A DNA stretch of 64,000 bases from assembly GCA_000424365.1 (NCBI GenBank), contig AUJT01000006.1, forward strand, positions 62,001 to 126,000, written 5' to 3'. Each line of letters begins with the position of its first letter. Positions within the stretch are counted from its first letter, which is position 1. The translations under genes were made by a program, and so were the position numbers. Below the pieces are notes generated by a model that did no database searches, was not told the origin of the DNA, and worked only from the letters and a program-made list of their open reading frames with translations. Source of the stretch: Lachnospiraceae bacterium NK4A144. Lineage in GTDB: Bacteria > Bacillota > Clostridia > Lachnospirales > Lachnospiraceae. This document shows positions 8,815 through 16,790 of the stretch, one piece after another.

Positions 8815-11190
8815 ATGTATGAACTGATACGGACCTATCAGATGGATATAATGCTTGCACTAAGTACAACGTGCATGCTGATGGCAATTCTGCTGCTTTT
8901 TACAAAGTATATGCTAAAGAGACGTAAATGGATCCTTTTTCTACTGGAGATCATTGCGGCATTTCTTTTATTCTTTGACAGGATGGCATATATTTATGCG
9001 GGAATGGAAGGAAAAAAAGCCTTTGTACTGGTCCGTCTCAGTAACTTTATGGTGTTTTTTCTGACAGCCTGGGTGGTATTTGGCTTCAATCTTTATCTTG
9101 TGAATATGCTGCGTCGTGATGACACAAAGGAATTAGTGATAAAAAGGCTGACAGTAGTAGGCGTTGCGTCGGTCGTTGAAATGATCATGGTCGTGATCAC
9201 GCAGTTTACCGGTTGGTATTATTACATAGATGAGACAAATCATTATCAAAGAGGTTCGCTTTTTTTGATGTGCTATATTGTCCCTATAGTTGGTCCGCTC
9301 ATACAGTTTACTGTTATATATGAGCATAGAAAGGAATTTTCAAAAAGAATATTTGCCTCTTTTATTCTGTATATTTTTGTACCTATCATTGCTGCAATAA
9401 TACAAATTTTTGCATATGGTTTGTCCCTCGTTAATATAGCAATGGTTCTGGTGTCTATTTCGCTGTATATATTTACGTATCTTGATATAAATGAAATGGC
9501 GGTGAAGGCTCATCGTAAAGAGATGGAGATACTTCAGGAAGATAAGCAGAGGGTAAAGCGCCTGCTAGATCAAGTATTGATGGCTATGGTAGCTGCGATC
9601 GAAACTAAGGATCCATTCTTAAAGGGACATTCAAAGCGTGTTGCAGAACTTGCAAGAAAGATTGCCAGGCTGAGTGGGAAAGATGAAGAAAAATGCGATG
9701 ACGTATATGATGCTGCATTACTTCACGAAATAGGGGTAATAGGAATTCCGGACAGTGTCCTTTCGAATGCACAGTATTTGTCGAAAGAAGACGAAGATTT
9801 TATAAAGGAAATGCCTCTCATTGCGGAAGAAATATTATCTCCGATCAAAGACTTCCCAAATATAAAAGCAGCTGCGCGCTACGGCAGTGAGAATTATGAT
9901 GGCAGCGGGTTTCCAGACGGATTAAAAGGAAATGAGATCCCGGATATCGCAAGGATCGTAAAGATCGCAGGTGCGTATGATTCGATGACCCTTAGAAAAA
10001 AAAGAGGAGAGATACTACCGCGTCAGCTGGTCAGAGAAGAATTTGTACAAGATTCAGGGAGCAAATATGATCCTGTATATTCAGAGATCATGGTTCGGCT
10101 GATCGATGAAGAAGAAAGAGAGAATACAGAAAAATACAAAGAAAACATGGAAACTGAGTTGGATTGCCGGGAATACAGAGACAGTATTTCCCAAGGTATC
10201 CGCATAATGGAGAATACTACACGGATAACTTTTCAGTGTTTTTCAGATAAAAAGAAAGCTGAGGATTTCAGTGCTCCCTCGATAGTTCTTTTTGATTCTT
10301 TTGACAGAAGCGTACATAAAAACGCAAAAGCGATCAGCGCGTTTAAGTACCTTGAATACGGTGAGATATGGTTTGACGGACATTATGTATGTACCTCTGC
10401 GAGAAATATGGAAGCAATAGAGGGAAATGATGGTGAAGATCGAACCGAAAGAGCGGATATGTACGAGATCGTAGCGTCCCGGGTAGAAGATCATCTGAAG
10501 ATAACTATGAAAAGTTTTGGTCGTGTTGTAGATGTTATAGTGGCGCTGCCGGACAAGTCAAAATGGGCCTATATAGGAATAACCGGAGAAAATTGTAAGA
10601 TCAGAGAGATTTCTATCAGGAGTTTTGATAAAAAACTGGAAAAGGGTGACGTAAAGCGGATAGCAAGTGACGTCAGCTATATTGACAGGCTGGAATCAGA
10701 TGTAAAAAATGTTCAGGTGGACTCTTTCCGTTCTGCACATACAAAAGGGGTTGTTGTAGAAAACGGTCTTAAACTGGTTTTTCATTCTATGAGTCTTCCG
10801 TCGGCAAGCTTTATCTGGAATTGCCCTTATGTAGTTCTTTTTTACTCAGAGGATAAAAAGGTGGACGGCAAAGGATATCATGAATACGCATTATTAAAGC
10901 TCAATGGTGAAAATGAGAATAAAGATGAATATGCCGATAATACGTTCACGATGAAAAAGCTTCCGGCTTTTGGGGGATGGGAGGAATGGAAAAGGTTAAA
11001 TAAAGTCGGTATGGAGTATACGGTGAGCTTTGAGGTTAAAGCGGATAAGGTGACCGTGCGTTCTGATAACATGGGAATTTATGTAAAAAATACATCGATC
11101 ATCAAAGACGGACAAAAAGAAATCTATGCAGCTCTTACCGGAGATCAGATAGCTCTTACCGATATACGTTGCGAAAAAATCTACAGGTGA
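8815..11190 (+). CDS. Seven-TM protein with degenerate HD-GYP domain and unknown C-terminal domain
   Basis: 791 residues. Residues 1-235 contain about seven membrane segments of the 7TM sensor type. A short helical linker and an HD-GYP-like domain (about 260-430) follow. The first histidine region GHSKRVAELARKIA is kept, but HD-(I/V)-GK is changed to LHEIGVIGIPD near residue 303. The paired histidines of the HH-x-R-x-DGxGYP block are replaced in YGSENYDGSGFPDG. Loss of these metal ligands suggests a non-catalytic c-di-GMP sensor or scaffold rather than a phosphodiesterase. The last 350 residues are beta-rich by eye and I do not recognise the family. It is the final gene of the signalling cluster, 25 bases after the receiver gene. 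Confidence 0.82.
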   Translation: MYELIRTYQMDIMLALSTTCMLMAILLLFTKYMLKRRKWILFLLEIIAAFLLFFDRMAYIYAGMEGKKAFVLVRLSNFMVFFLTAWVVFGFNLYLVNMLRRDDTKELVIKRLTVVGVASVVEMIMVVITQFTGWYYYIDETNHYQRGSLFLMCYIVPIVGPLIQFTVIYEHRKEFSKRIFASFILYIFVPIIAAIIQIFAYGLSLVNIAMVLVSISLYIFTYLDINEMAVKAHRKEMEILQEDKQRVKRLLDQVLMAMVAAIETKDPFLKGHSKRVAELARKIARLSGKDEEKCDDVYDAALLHEIGVIGIPDSVLSNAQYLSKEDEDFIKEMPLIAEEILSPIKDFPNIKAAARYGSENYDGSGFPDGLKGNEIPDIARIVKIAGAYDSMTLRKKRGEILPRQLVREEFVQDSGSKYDPVYSEIMVRLIDEEERENTEKYKENMETELDCREYRDSISQGIRIMENTTRITFQCFSDKKKAEDFSAPSIVLFDSFDRSVHKNAKAISAFKYLEYGEIWFDGHYVCTSARNMEAIEGNDGEDRTERADMYEIVASRVEDHLKITMKSFGRVVDVIVALPDKSKWAYIGITGENCKIREISIRSFDKKLEKGDVKRIASDVSYIDRLESDVKNVQVDSFRSAHTKGVVVENGLKLVFHSMSLPSASFIWNCPYVVLFYSEDKKVDGKGYHEYALLKLNGENENKDEYADNTFTMKKLPAFGGWEEWKRLNKVGMEYTVSFEVKADKVTVRSDNMGIYVKNTSIIKDGQKEIYAALTGDQIALTDIRCEKIYR

Positions 11191-11234
11191 TGACAAGTAA
11201 ATATATAGCAGGTGTCATTAAATGACATCGATTT

Positions 11235-11264
11235 GAAAAAAGCCGCGATTTATGCGGCTTTTTT
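11235..11264 (+). terminator. Terminator of the signalling cluster
   Basis: AGCCGC pairs with GCGGCT across a short loop, with A-run on one side and TTTTTT on the other. It follows the stop at 11190 by about 45 bases. Confidence 0.88.
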
Positions 11265-11277
11265 CAGTATATGGATT

Positions 11278-11306
11278 TTGACAGTGTTACTGCGCTGTGT
11301 TAAAAT
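11278..11306 (+). promoter_or_regulatory. Sigma-A-type promoter for the TPR protein-glgB unit
   Basis: TTGACA at 11278-11283 and TAAAAT at 11301-11306 are separated by exactly 17 bases. They lie about 50 bases upstream of the proposed start at 11357. Confidence 0.75.
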
Positions 11307-11356
11307 TTACTACAAGTATGTTCACATAAAAGTGATATTCATTGAGGTGGAGCAAA

Positions 11357-14056
11357 TTGGATCGCTACGAATATAAGGTGCGAATCGCACAGATAAAATC
11401 GCTGATCGAAAATGGGGAGTTTTTCGAGGCCTTACAAATCGTGAATACGATCGACTGGAGAAGGGTTCGAAGCATTCAGACGCTCTGTATGGTCAGTGAG
11501 ATTTATAAAGTAAATCGAAAATATGATGAAGCACGTGATGTGCTGATGCTTGCGTATAACCGGTATCCGGGGGCCCGTTCGGTGGTTTATGCGCTTTGCG
11601 AGCTTGCGATAAAGACGAACAGGATCACAGAAGCTGTTCATTATCTGAAAGAATTTATGAAGATCGCAAATGGTGACTCAGGCATGTATGTATTGCAGTA
11701 TAAGCTGTATGAGTCGCAGGGTGTCGGTATAGAGGAACGCATAGAAGTCTTAAAGAAGCTTAAGAGCCTGGATTATCAGGAAAAATGGGCATATGAGCTC
11801 GCAAAACTGTATCATGAGGACGGTCAGGAATCCCAGTGTATAGCTGAATGTGATGAGATGATCGTCTGGTTTGGGCACGGCTCTTTTGTCACAAAAGCAA
11901 TGGAGCTAAAGATGCTTCATACGCCGCTTACGCCCGAGCAGCAGAAGCGCTATGATCACAGAAATGACCTGAGACGGAGCGCAGCATATCTTAAATACGA
12001 CGAGGAAGAGGAAGAAGAAAACTATCCTGAGGAGACGCCGGTCGAGGAGCCTGTGAAGGTAAAAACGGAGGTACCTAAGGAAGAGATCCCGATAGAGATC
12101 AAAAAGGTAGAGGCTTCCAATCAGCCTACAAAGAAAATCCCGCAGAAAGAAATAGAAGCTCAGCTCAGGGCCGAAGATATAAAGATACATCCGGTAAACC
12201 TGGATAAGTACAGCACTATGAACCTTCAGGCCGAGCTTAAAAAGAATATGGCAGAGTTTGCGGCAAAGACGGGACTTCAGCTTAAAGAAGCAGAAATGCC
12301 GATCGAACCTGCCATGCCGGTAGAGTCTGCAAAGGAGCCTATTAAGCTTACCTTTGCGGGAGAGGAGGAACTTCCTGAGGAAAATGCCGCAACGGCAGAG
12401 GAGGAAGTACTTCCGCTCTACGAAGTAAAAAATGCGCCGGAAGAAATTCAGGAAGAATCGGAAACTGCTAAGGCAGAAGAAGAGATCACTGAATCTGAAG
12501 AAACTGCAGAAACAGCAGAGGCAGAAAGTGTACCGGCAGAATCAGAAGAGAATGAAGAGGAACCGGAAAACGGACTTGGAGCAGATGCGGATTATGTTTC
12601 TGATGAGACCGGACGGATCGATCTTGACGGTATCATGGAAGCATGGAACCGTAATGCGGAACAGCATGAAAAGGCACGTATAGCCAGAGCAAAGATCAAG
12701 TCACTGGAGCAGACCAATGATATCGTCAGTGAGCTTGTTGGTGTGATCCCGGGTGTGACCACTGCGCCCATACCGGAGATTCCTGAGGAAGCACTGGAAG
12801 AACCTGTATTATCCGATACCGATATGACAGAGCTTTCTCCTGAGTCAACCGAAGAATCTGCTGATAGTGAGACTGAGGCTGAGACTTCAGAAATGAAGAG
12901 GGAAACACTGGAAGAGACTACAGATCTCTCAGGTGTGCTCACAGGAAAGATCCCGGTAACAACAGGTGGTGTATTTGCCGGTGTCGATGAAGAAGCAGCA
13001 GAGGAAAGTGATCCTGAACAGGAAGAGGAAGAGGTTCAGGAGAGTAAGCCTAATAATATAATTTACAGACGCTTCACTGATACAGGTGATGATGAGGATG
13101 ATGAAGAAATCTATCCTGTACAGGAAGCTTCTGAGGAAAATGAGGAATCCGCGGCTCTGGAAGAAGCAGAGGAACTTCCTGCTGCAGAGATGGCAGATGA
13201 TGATGAAGACGAGGATGAGGACTATGTTCCGAGACGTCCGGTCATTGCGCCTGAGATCCGTATAGGACATTCTAAAAAGTATATCGCTCCGAGTGCCAGG
13301 GAGGCAGAAGGCTTTAACGAAGATGAGAAGGAAATCTTCGCAGAATTTCTGTCGGCACACGGACTTCCGGAAGAAATCCGTGAAACGGTGGATGGAATGG
13401 CAATGCAGGGAAATACAGGTAATGTTGTCATTACCGGTAATGAACAGTCCATCCGTGTAAAGCTCGCGCAGGCACTTGCCAGAGGTTGGCAGGCAAAGGA
13501 CGATTCTTTTGAAGGGAAGATCGCATGTATTGATGCTAACAAGTTCAATACAAAGAATGTAGAGAAGAGTCTGAATGCGCTTAACGGCGGTATCCTTGTG
13601 ATCGCACATGCGGGAGATCTAGAGGATTCGACACTTCTGGATCTGAAAAAATATCTTGAAAATCCTGAAGCACAGGCTATCGTTATTCTTGAAGAAAATA
13701 ATATGGCAGCCAGAAGGATGGAGAAAAACTTCGGCTGGTTTGAAGGGATCTTTAATCAAAAGATCGATATTCCGACTTATACAAATGACGATCTGGTATT
13801 CCATGGCAGAGAATATGCCAGAGGAAAAGAATATACTATTGATGACATGGGCGTACTCGCACTGTACACCAGGATCGATGAGATGCAGACAGCGGATCAT
13901 TTTGTCACAGTAGATGAAGTTGAAGAAATCGTCGATCAGGCGATACGTCATGCAGATCGCAGAACACCACAGCATTTCATAGATCTGATCGTTGGAAAGA
14001 GGTACGATGACAATGATCTGATCGTATTACGCGAAAAAGATTTCGCAAGAGGCTGA
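11357..14056 (+). CDS. TPR protein with long acidic linker and degenerate AAA-like C-terminus
   Basis: A TTG start at 11357 is preferred because GAGGTGG lies six bases upstream, giving 899 residues. The first 200 residues are helical repeats of TPR type. About residues 210-640 are glutamate-rich, low-complexity sequence. The last 240 residues resemble an AAA+ module: VVITGNEQSIRVKLAQAL occupies the P-loop position but lacks the GxxGxGK pattern, and GGILVIAHAGDL sits where Walker B should be but lacks the DE pair. It therefore probably does not hydrolyse ATP. It shares a promoter with glgB 31 bases downstream, which suggests a link to glycogen or energy storage, but its function is unknown. 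Confidence 0.75.
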   Translation: MDRYEYKVRIAQIKSLIENGEFFEALQIVNTIDWRRVRSIQTLCMVSEIYKVNRKYDEARDVLMLAYNRYPGARSVVYALCELAIKTNRITEAVHYLKEFMKIANGDSGMYVLQYKLYESQGVGIEERIEVLKKLKSLDYQEKWAYELAKLYHEDGQESQCIAECDEMIVWFGHGSFVTKAMELKMLHTPLTPEQQKRYDHRNDLRRSAAYLKYDEEEEEENYPEETPVEEPVKVKTEVPKEEIPIEIKKVEASNQPTKKIPQKEIEAQLRAEDIKIHPVNLDKYSTMNLQAELKKNMAEFAAKTGLQLKEAEMPIEPAMPVESAKEPIKLTFAGEEELPEENAATAEEEVLPLYEVKNAPEEIQEESETAKAEEEITESEETAETAEAESVPAESEENEEEPENGLGADADYVSDETGRIDLDGIMEAWNRNAEQHEKARIARAKIKSLEQTNDIVSELVGVIPGVTTAPIPEIPEEALEEPVLSDTDMTELSPESTEESADSETEAETSEMKRETLEETTDLSGVLTGKIPVTTGGVFAGVDEEAAEESDPEQEEEEVQESKPNNIIYRRFTDTGDDEDDEEIYPVQEASEENEESAALEEAEELPAAEMADDDEDEDEDYVPRRPVIAPEIRIGHSKKYIAPSAREAEGFNEDEKEIFAEFLSAHGLPEEIRETVDGMAMQGNTGNVVITGNEQSIRVKLAQALARGWQAKDDSFEGKIACIDANKFNTKNVEKSLNALNGGILVIAHAGDLEDSTLLDLKKYLENPEAQAIVILEENNMAARRMEKNFGWFEGIFNQKIDIPTYTNDDLVFHGREYARGKEYTIDDMGVLALYTRIDEMQTADHFVTVDEVEEIVDQAIRHADRRTPQHFIDLIVGKRYDDNDLIVLREKDFARG

Positions 14057-14087
14057 GGATATATAATTTTGAAAGGGAGCATAAGGA

Positions 14088-16007
14088 ATGCGGGGCACAG
14101 AAAAGGTATTTATATCAGAGCAGGATCAGTATCTGTTTGGACAGGGCGTGCATTATGAGATTTATAAAAAGCTCGGTGCACATTATTCTGAGGAAGATGG
14201 CAAAAAGGGATTTTATTTTGCAGTATGGGCACCACACGCACAGGCAGTAAGCGTAGTAGGTGACTTTAACGGCTGGAATACGGAAGCCGCACCGATGAAG
14301 CGTCTGGAACCCCTCGGAATATGGGAAGTATTTATTCCGGGAGTAGTTTCCGGACAGCTGTATAAGTTCTTCATCGTAAAGAGAAACGGAGGAACGGTTT
14401 ATAAAGCAGATCCGTTTGCTTCATATGCAGAGGAGAGACCGGGGAATGCATCCTGCACCTTTATTTCAGGAAAGGATGGAAAGCCTTATGCCTGGAGTGA
14501 TGCTAAATGGATCGCAGAGAGAGAAAAGCAGGACGTAAACCGTATCCCGATCTCGATCTATGAGGTACATATGGGCTCCTGGATGCGTCATCCGGACCCG
14601 GAGAATGACGGATTTTACAGCTATCGCGAGTTTGCGGACAGACTTGTAAAATACCTGAAAAAGATGCAGTTCACACATGTGGAACTAATGGGTATCGCTG
14701 AGTACCCGTTTGACGGATCCTGGGGATATCAGGTGACAGGTTACTATGCGCCTACATCACGTTATGGAAATCCTGACGATTTCAGATATCTGGTAGATAC
14801 ACTGCATAAAAATCACATAGGAATAATACTTGACTGGGTTCCGGCTCACTTCCCGAGAGATGAGCATGGTCTGGCTGACTTTGACGGAGAGGCACTTTTT
14901 GAATATGCGGATCCGCGAAAGGGTGAGCATCCCGATTGGGGAACAAAGATCTTTGATTACGGAAAGAATGAGGTCTGCAACTTCCTCATTGCTAATGCGA
15001 TCTACTGGTTCAGTGAGTTCCATATCGACGGACTGAGAGTAGATGCGGTCGCATCCATGCTTTATCTTGACTATGGAAAGCAGGATGGACAGTGGGTAGC
15101 AAATAAATACGGCGGAAATAAGAACCTTGAAGCTATCGGATTCTTTAAGCACTTAAATTCCGTTGTACTAGGTAAATTCCATGGCGCGATGATGATCGCT
15201 GAGGAATCGACAGCATGGCCGAAGGTTACAGATAAGCCTGAAAATGACGGCCTTGGATTTTCCTTTAAGTGGAATATGGGATGGATGCATGACTTCTGCG
15301 ATTACATGAAGCTCGACCCGTATTTCCGTAAGGACAATCATTACAAGATGACTTTTGCCATGAGCTACAATCATGCGGAGAATTACATTCTGGTACTTTC
15401 TCACGATGAAGTAGTTCATCTGAAATGCTCTATGTTCAATAAAATGCCCGGAAGCCGTGAGGAAAAGTTTGCAAACCTCCGCGCAGGCTATGCATTTATG
15501 ATGGCTCACAGTGGAAAGAAACTCCTCTTTATGGGTCAGGAATTCGGACAGGAAAGAGAGTGGAGCGAGGAACGCGAGATCGACTGGTTCCTGCTGCAGG
15601 AGCCCGGACATGCAAATATGCAGAGATACTCTGAAGATCTCTTAAAGATCTACAGAAAGTATCCTGCTCTCTGGGAACTCGATAATGACGACAGAGGCTT
15701 TAAGTGGATCAATGCAGATGATACGGAAAAGAGTCTTTATTCCTTTATCCGTATGGATTCCACAGGCAAGAACAATCTGGCAGTAGTTATCAACTTCACA
15801 CCTGTACAGAGAGATGATTACAGAATGGGACTTCCGAAAGCAGCTACATGCTCACTGGTACTTAACTCTGATGAAACAAAGTACGGCGGAATAGGTGTTC
15901 GTATCCCCAAGACTATCAAGGCAAAGAAACAGGAGTGGGATAATCAGCCTTATTCCATCGGATTTACACTTCCTCCTTTCGGAGCAGTGATCTATAAATT
16001 TAATTGA
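14088..16007 (+). CDS. glgB: 1,4-alpha-glucan branching enzyme
   Basis: 639 residues, typical for GlgB. The enzyme transfers alpha-1,4-glucan segments to form alpha-1,6 branches during glycogen synthesis. An N-terminal CBM48 (VVGDFNGWN) leads the GH13 barrel. The catalytic aspartate lies in DGLRVDAVASMLYLDY, the acid/base glutamate in MIAEESTAWP and the transition-state stabiliser region in LSHDEV. A C-terminal beta domain follows. AAAGGGAGC precedes the ATG. The window also ends in a glycogen debranching gene, so the strain probably stores glycogen. Confidence 0.96.
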   Translation: MRGTEKVFISEQDQYLFGQGVHYEIYKKLGAHYSEEDGKKGFYFAVWAPHAQAVSVVGDFNGWNTEAAPMKRLEPLGIWEVFIPGVVSGQLYKFFIVKRNGGTVYKADPFASYAEERPGNASCTFISGKDGKPYAWSDAKWIAEREKQDVNRIPISIYEVHMGSWMRHPDPENDGFYSYREFADRLVKYLKKMQFTHVELMGIAEYPFDGSWGYQVTGYYAPTSRYGNPDDFRYLVDTLHKNHIGIILDWVPAHFPRDEHGLADFDGEALFEYADPRKGEHPDWGTKIFDYGKNEVCNFLIANAIYWFSEFHIDGLRVDAVASMLYLDYGKQDGQWVANKYGGNKNLEAIGFFKHLNSVVLGKFHGAMMIAEESTAWPKVTDKPENDGLGFSFKWNMGWMHDFCDYMKLDPYFRKDNHYKMTFAMSYNHAENYILVLSHDEVVHLKCSMFNKMPGSREEKFANLRAGYAFMMAHSGKKLLFMGQEFGQEREWSEEREIDWFLLQEPGHANMQRYSEDLLKIYRKYPALWELDNDDRGFKWINADDTEKSLYSFIRMDSTGKNNLAVVINFTPVQRDDYRMGLPKAATCSLVLNSDETKYGGIGVRIPKTIKAKKQEWDNQPYSIGFTLPPFGAVIYKFN

Positions 16008-16018
16008 TGATATATGCG

Positions 16019-16048
16019 ATCCGGGCAGTGAAAACTGTCCGGATTTTT
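16019..16048 (+). terminator. glgB terminator
   Basis: ATCCGG..CAGT (16019-16029) pairs with ACTG..CCGGAT (16034-16044) around a GAAA-type loop, followed by TTTTT. Confidence 0.88.
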
Positions 16049-16080
16049 GCTTAAAAATAAAAACATAATCTGTAAAGGTG

Positions 16081-16106
16081 TGAAAAATAGGCGTTTTTGC
16101 CGATAT
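16081..16106 (+). promoter_or_regulatory. Sigma-28 (SigD/FliA)-like promoter
   Basis: GCCGATAT at 16099-16106 is identical to the Bacillus sigma-D -10 consensus. TGAA at 16081-16084 is a partial match to the TAAA -35 element at 14-base rather than 15-base spacing. Its position before late flagellar genes supports the call. Confidence 0.6.
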
Positions 16107-16159
16107 GTACGGTACAAAATATGTGTGCAGTATACAAAGAACACGAAAGGGGGTCGGAC

Positions 16160-16564
16160 ATGAGAGTAAATAGCACAATACCAAGTTTTTATAATGCATC
16201 AGCGAAGATAAATGCCGAGGCTGATAAGGTACGTGCGGCGAAGATCCAGCAAATGTCCGACAGCGCCTCCTCGGGTGGTTCGGGTTCGTCCGGTCAGAGA
16301 CAGAGCTATATTTCTGATGAGAAAAGAATGCTGATACAGACAAAAGTATCTCCGGAGAATGCATATCAAAAAACGATGCTGAATGACCATTCCTTTGCGA
16401 TGGAAAGGTTGGCGAGTAAACTCATGCCGCATCTGGATGCGATAATAAGAGATATGAAGAATCTTTCTGCCGCAGATGAATTACAGGCTGACGATATGCT
16501 GTTATCTGATCATCAGGTTCAGAACGTATTGAATAAAGATAAAAAGATCAATGTTGAAATATAA
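16160..16564 (+). CDS. Small uncharacterised protein of the late flagellar group
   Basis: The ATG at 16160 has AAAGGGGG upstream and gives 134 residues. I do not recognise a family. The protein has a Ser/Gly-rich stretch near residues 35-50 and a helical, charged C-terminal half, with no signal peptide or membrane segment. The sigma-28-like promoter just upstream and the flagellin gene downstream suggest a flagellar role, perhaps a chaperone or export substrate. It does not resemble FlgM. A terminator follows, so it may be transcribed separately from the next gene. Confidence 0.65.
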   Translation: MRVNSTIPSFYNASAKINAEADKVRAAKIQQMSDSASSGGSGSSGQRQSYISDEKRMLIQTKVSPENAYQKTMLNDHSFAMERLASKLMPHLDAIIRDMKNLSAADELQADDMLLSDHQVQNVLNKDKKINVEI

Positions 16565-16589
16565 TGTAATAATGCACAAAGAGACAAAT

Positions 16590-16620
16590 GAGCCGGTGTA
16601 TTCCGGTTCTTTTTTCTTTT
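16590..16620 (+). terminator. Intrinsic terminator after the small flagellar-group gene
   Basis: (G)AGCCGG pairs with CCGGTTC across TGTATT, followed by a run of T residues. Confidence 0.85.
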
Positions 16621-16790
16621 AAAATAAATAAAATTATGTGTAAAATGCTTAAAATCGTTCAATTACAATACAAGGGTTCAGAAAAGCGGCTCATATACCG
16701 AAATAGTGTGTGTAGAAGTAAATACACGGTATGCAGATTACAGAAAAAAATGAAAAGCAACATACAAGGGACGCCATTCGGAGAAGAAAT

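Noticed and set aside
12929-13609. A 226-codon minus-strand frame inside the TPR/acidic gene
   Set aside because: It mirrors the Glu/Asp-rich codons of the plus-strand gene and has a composition unlike other proteins here.
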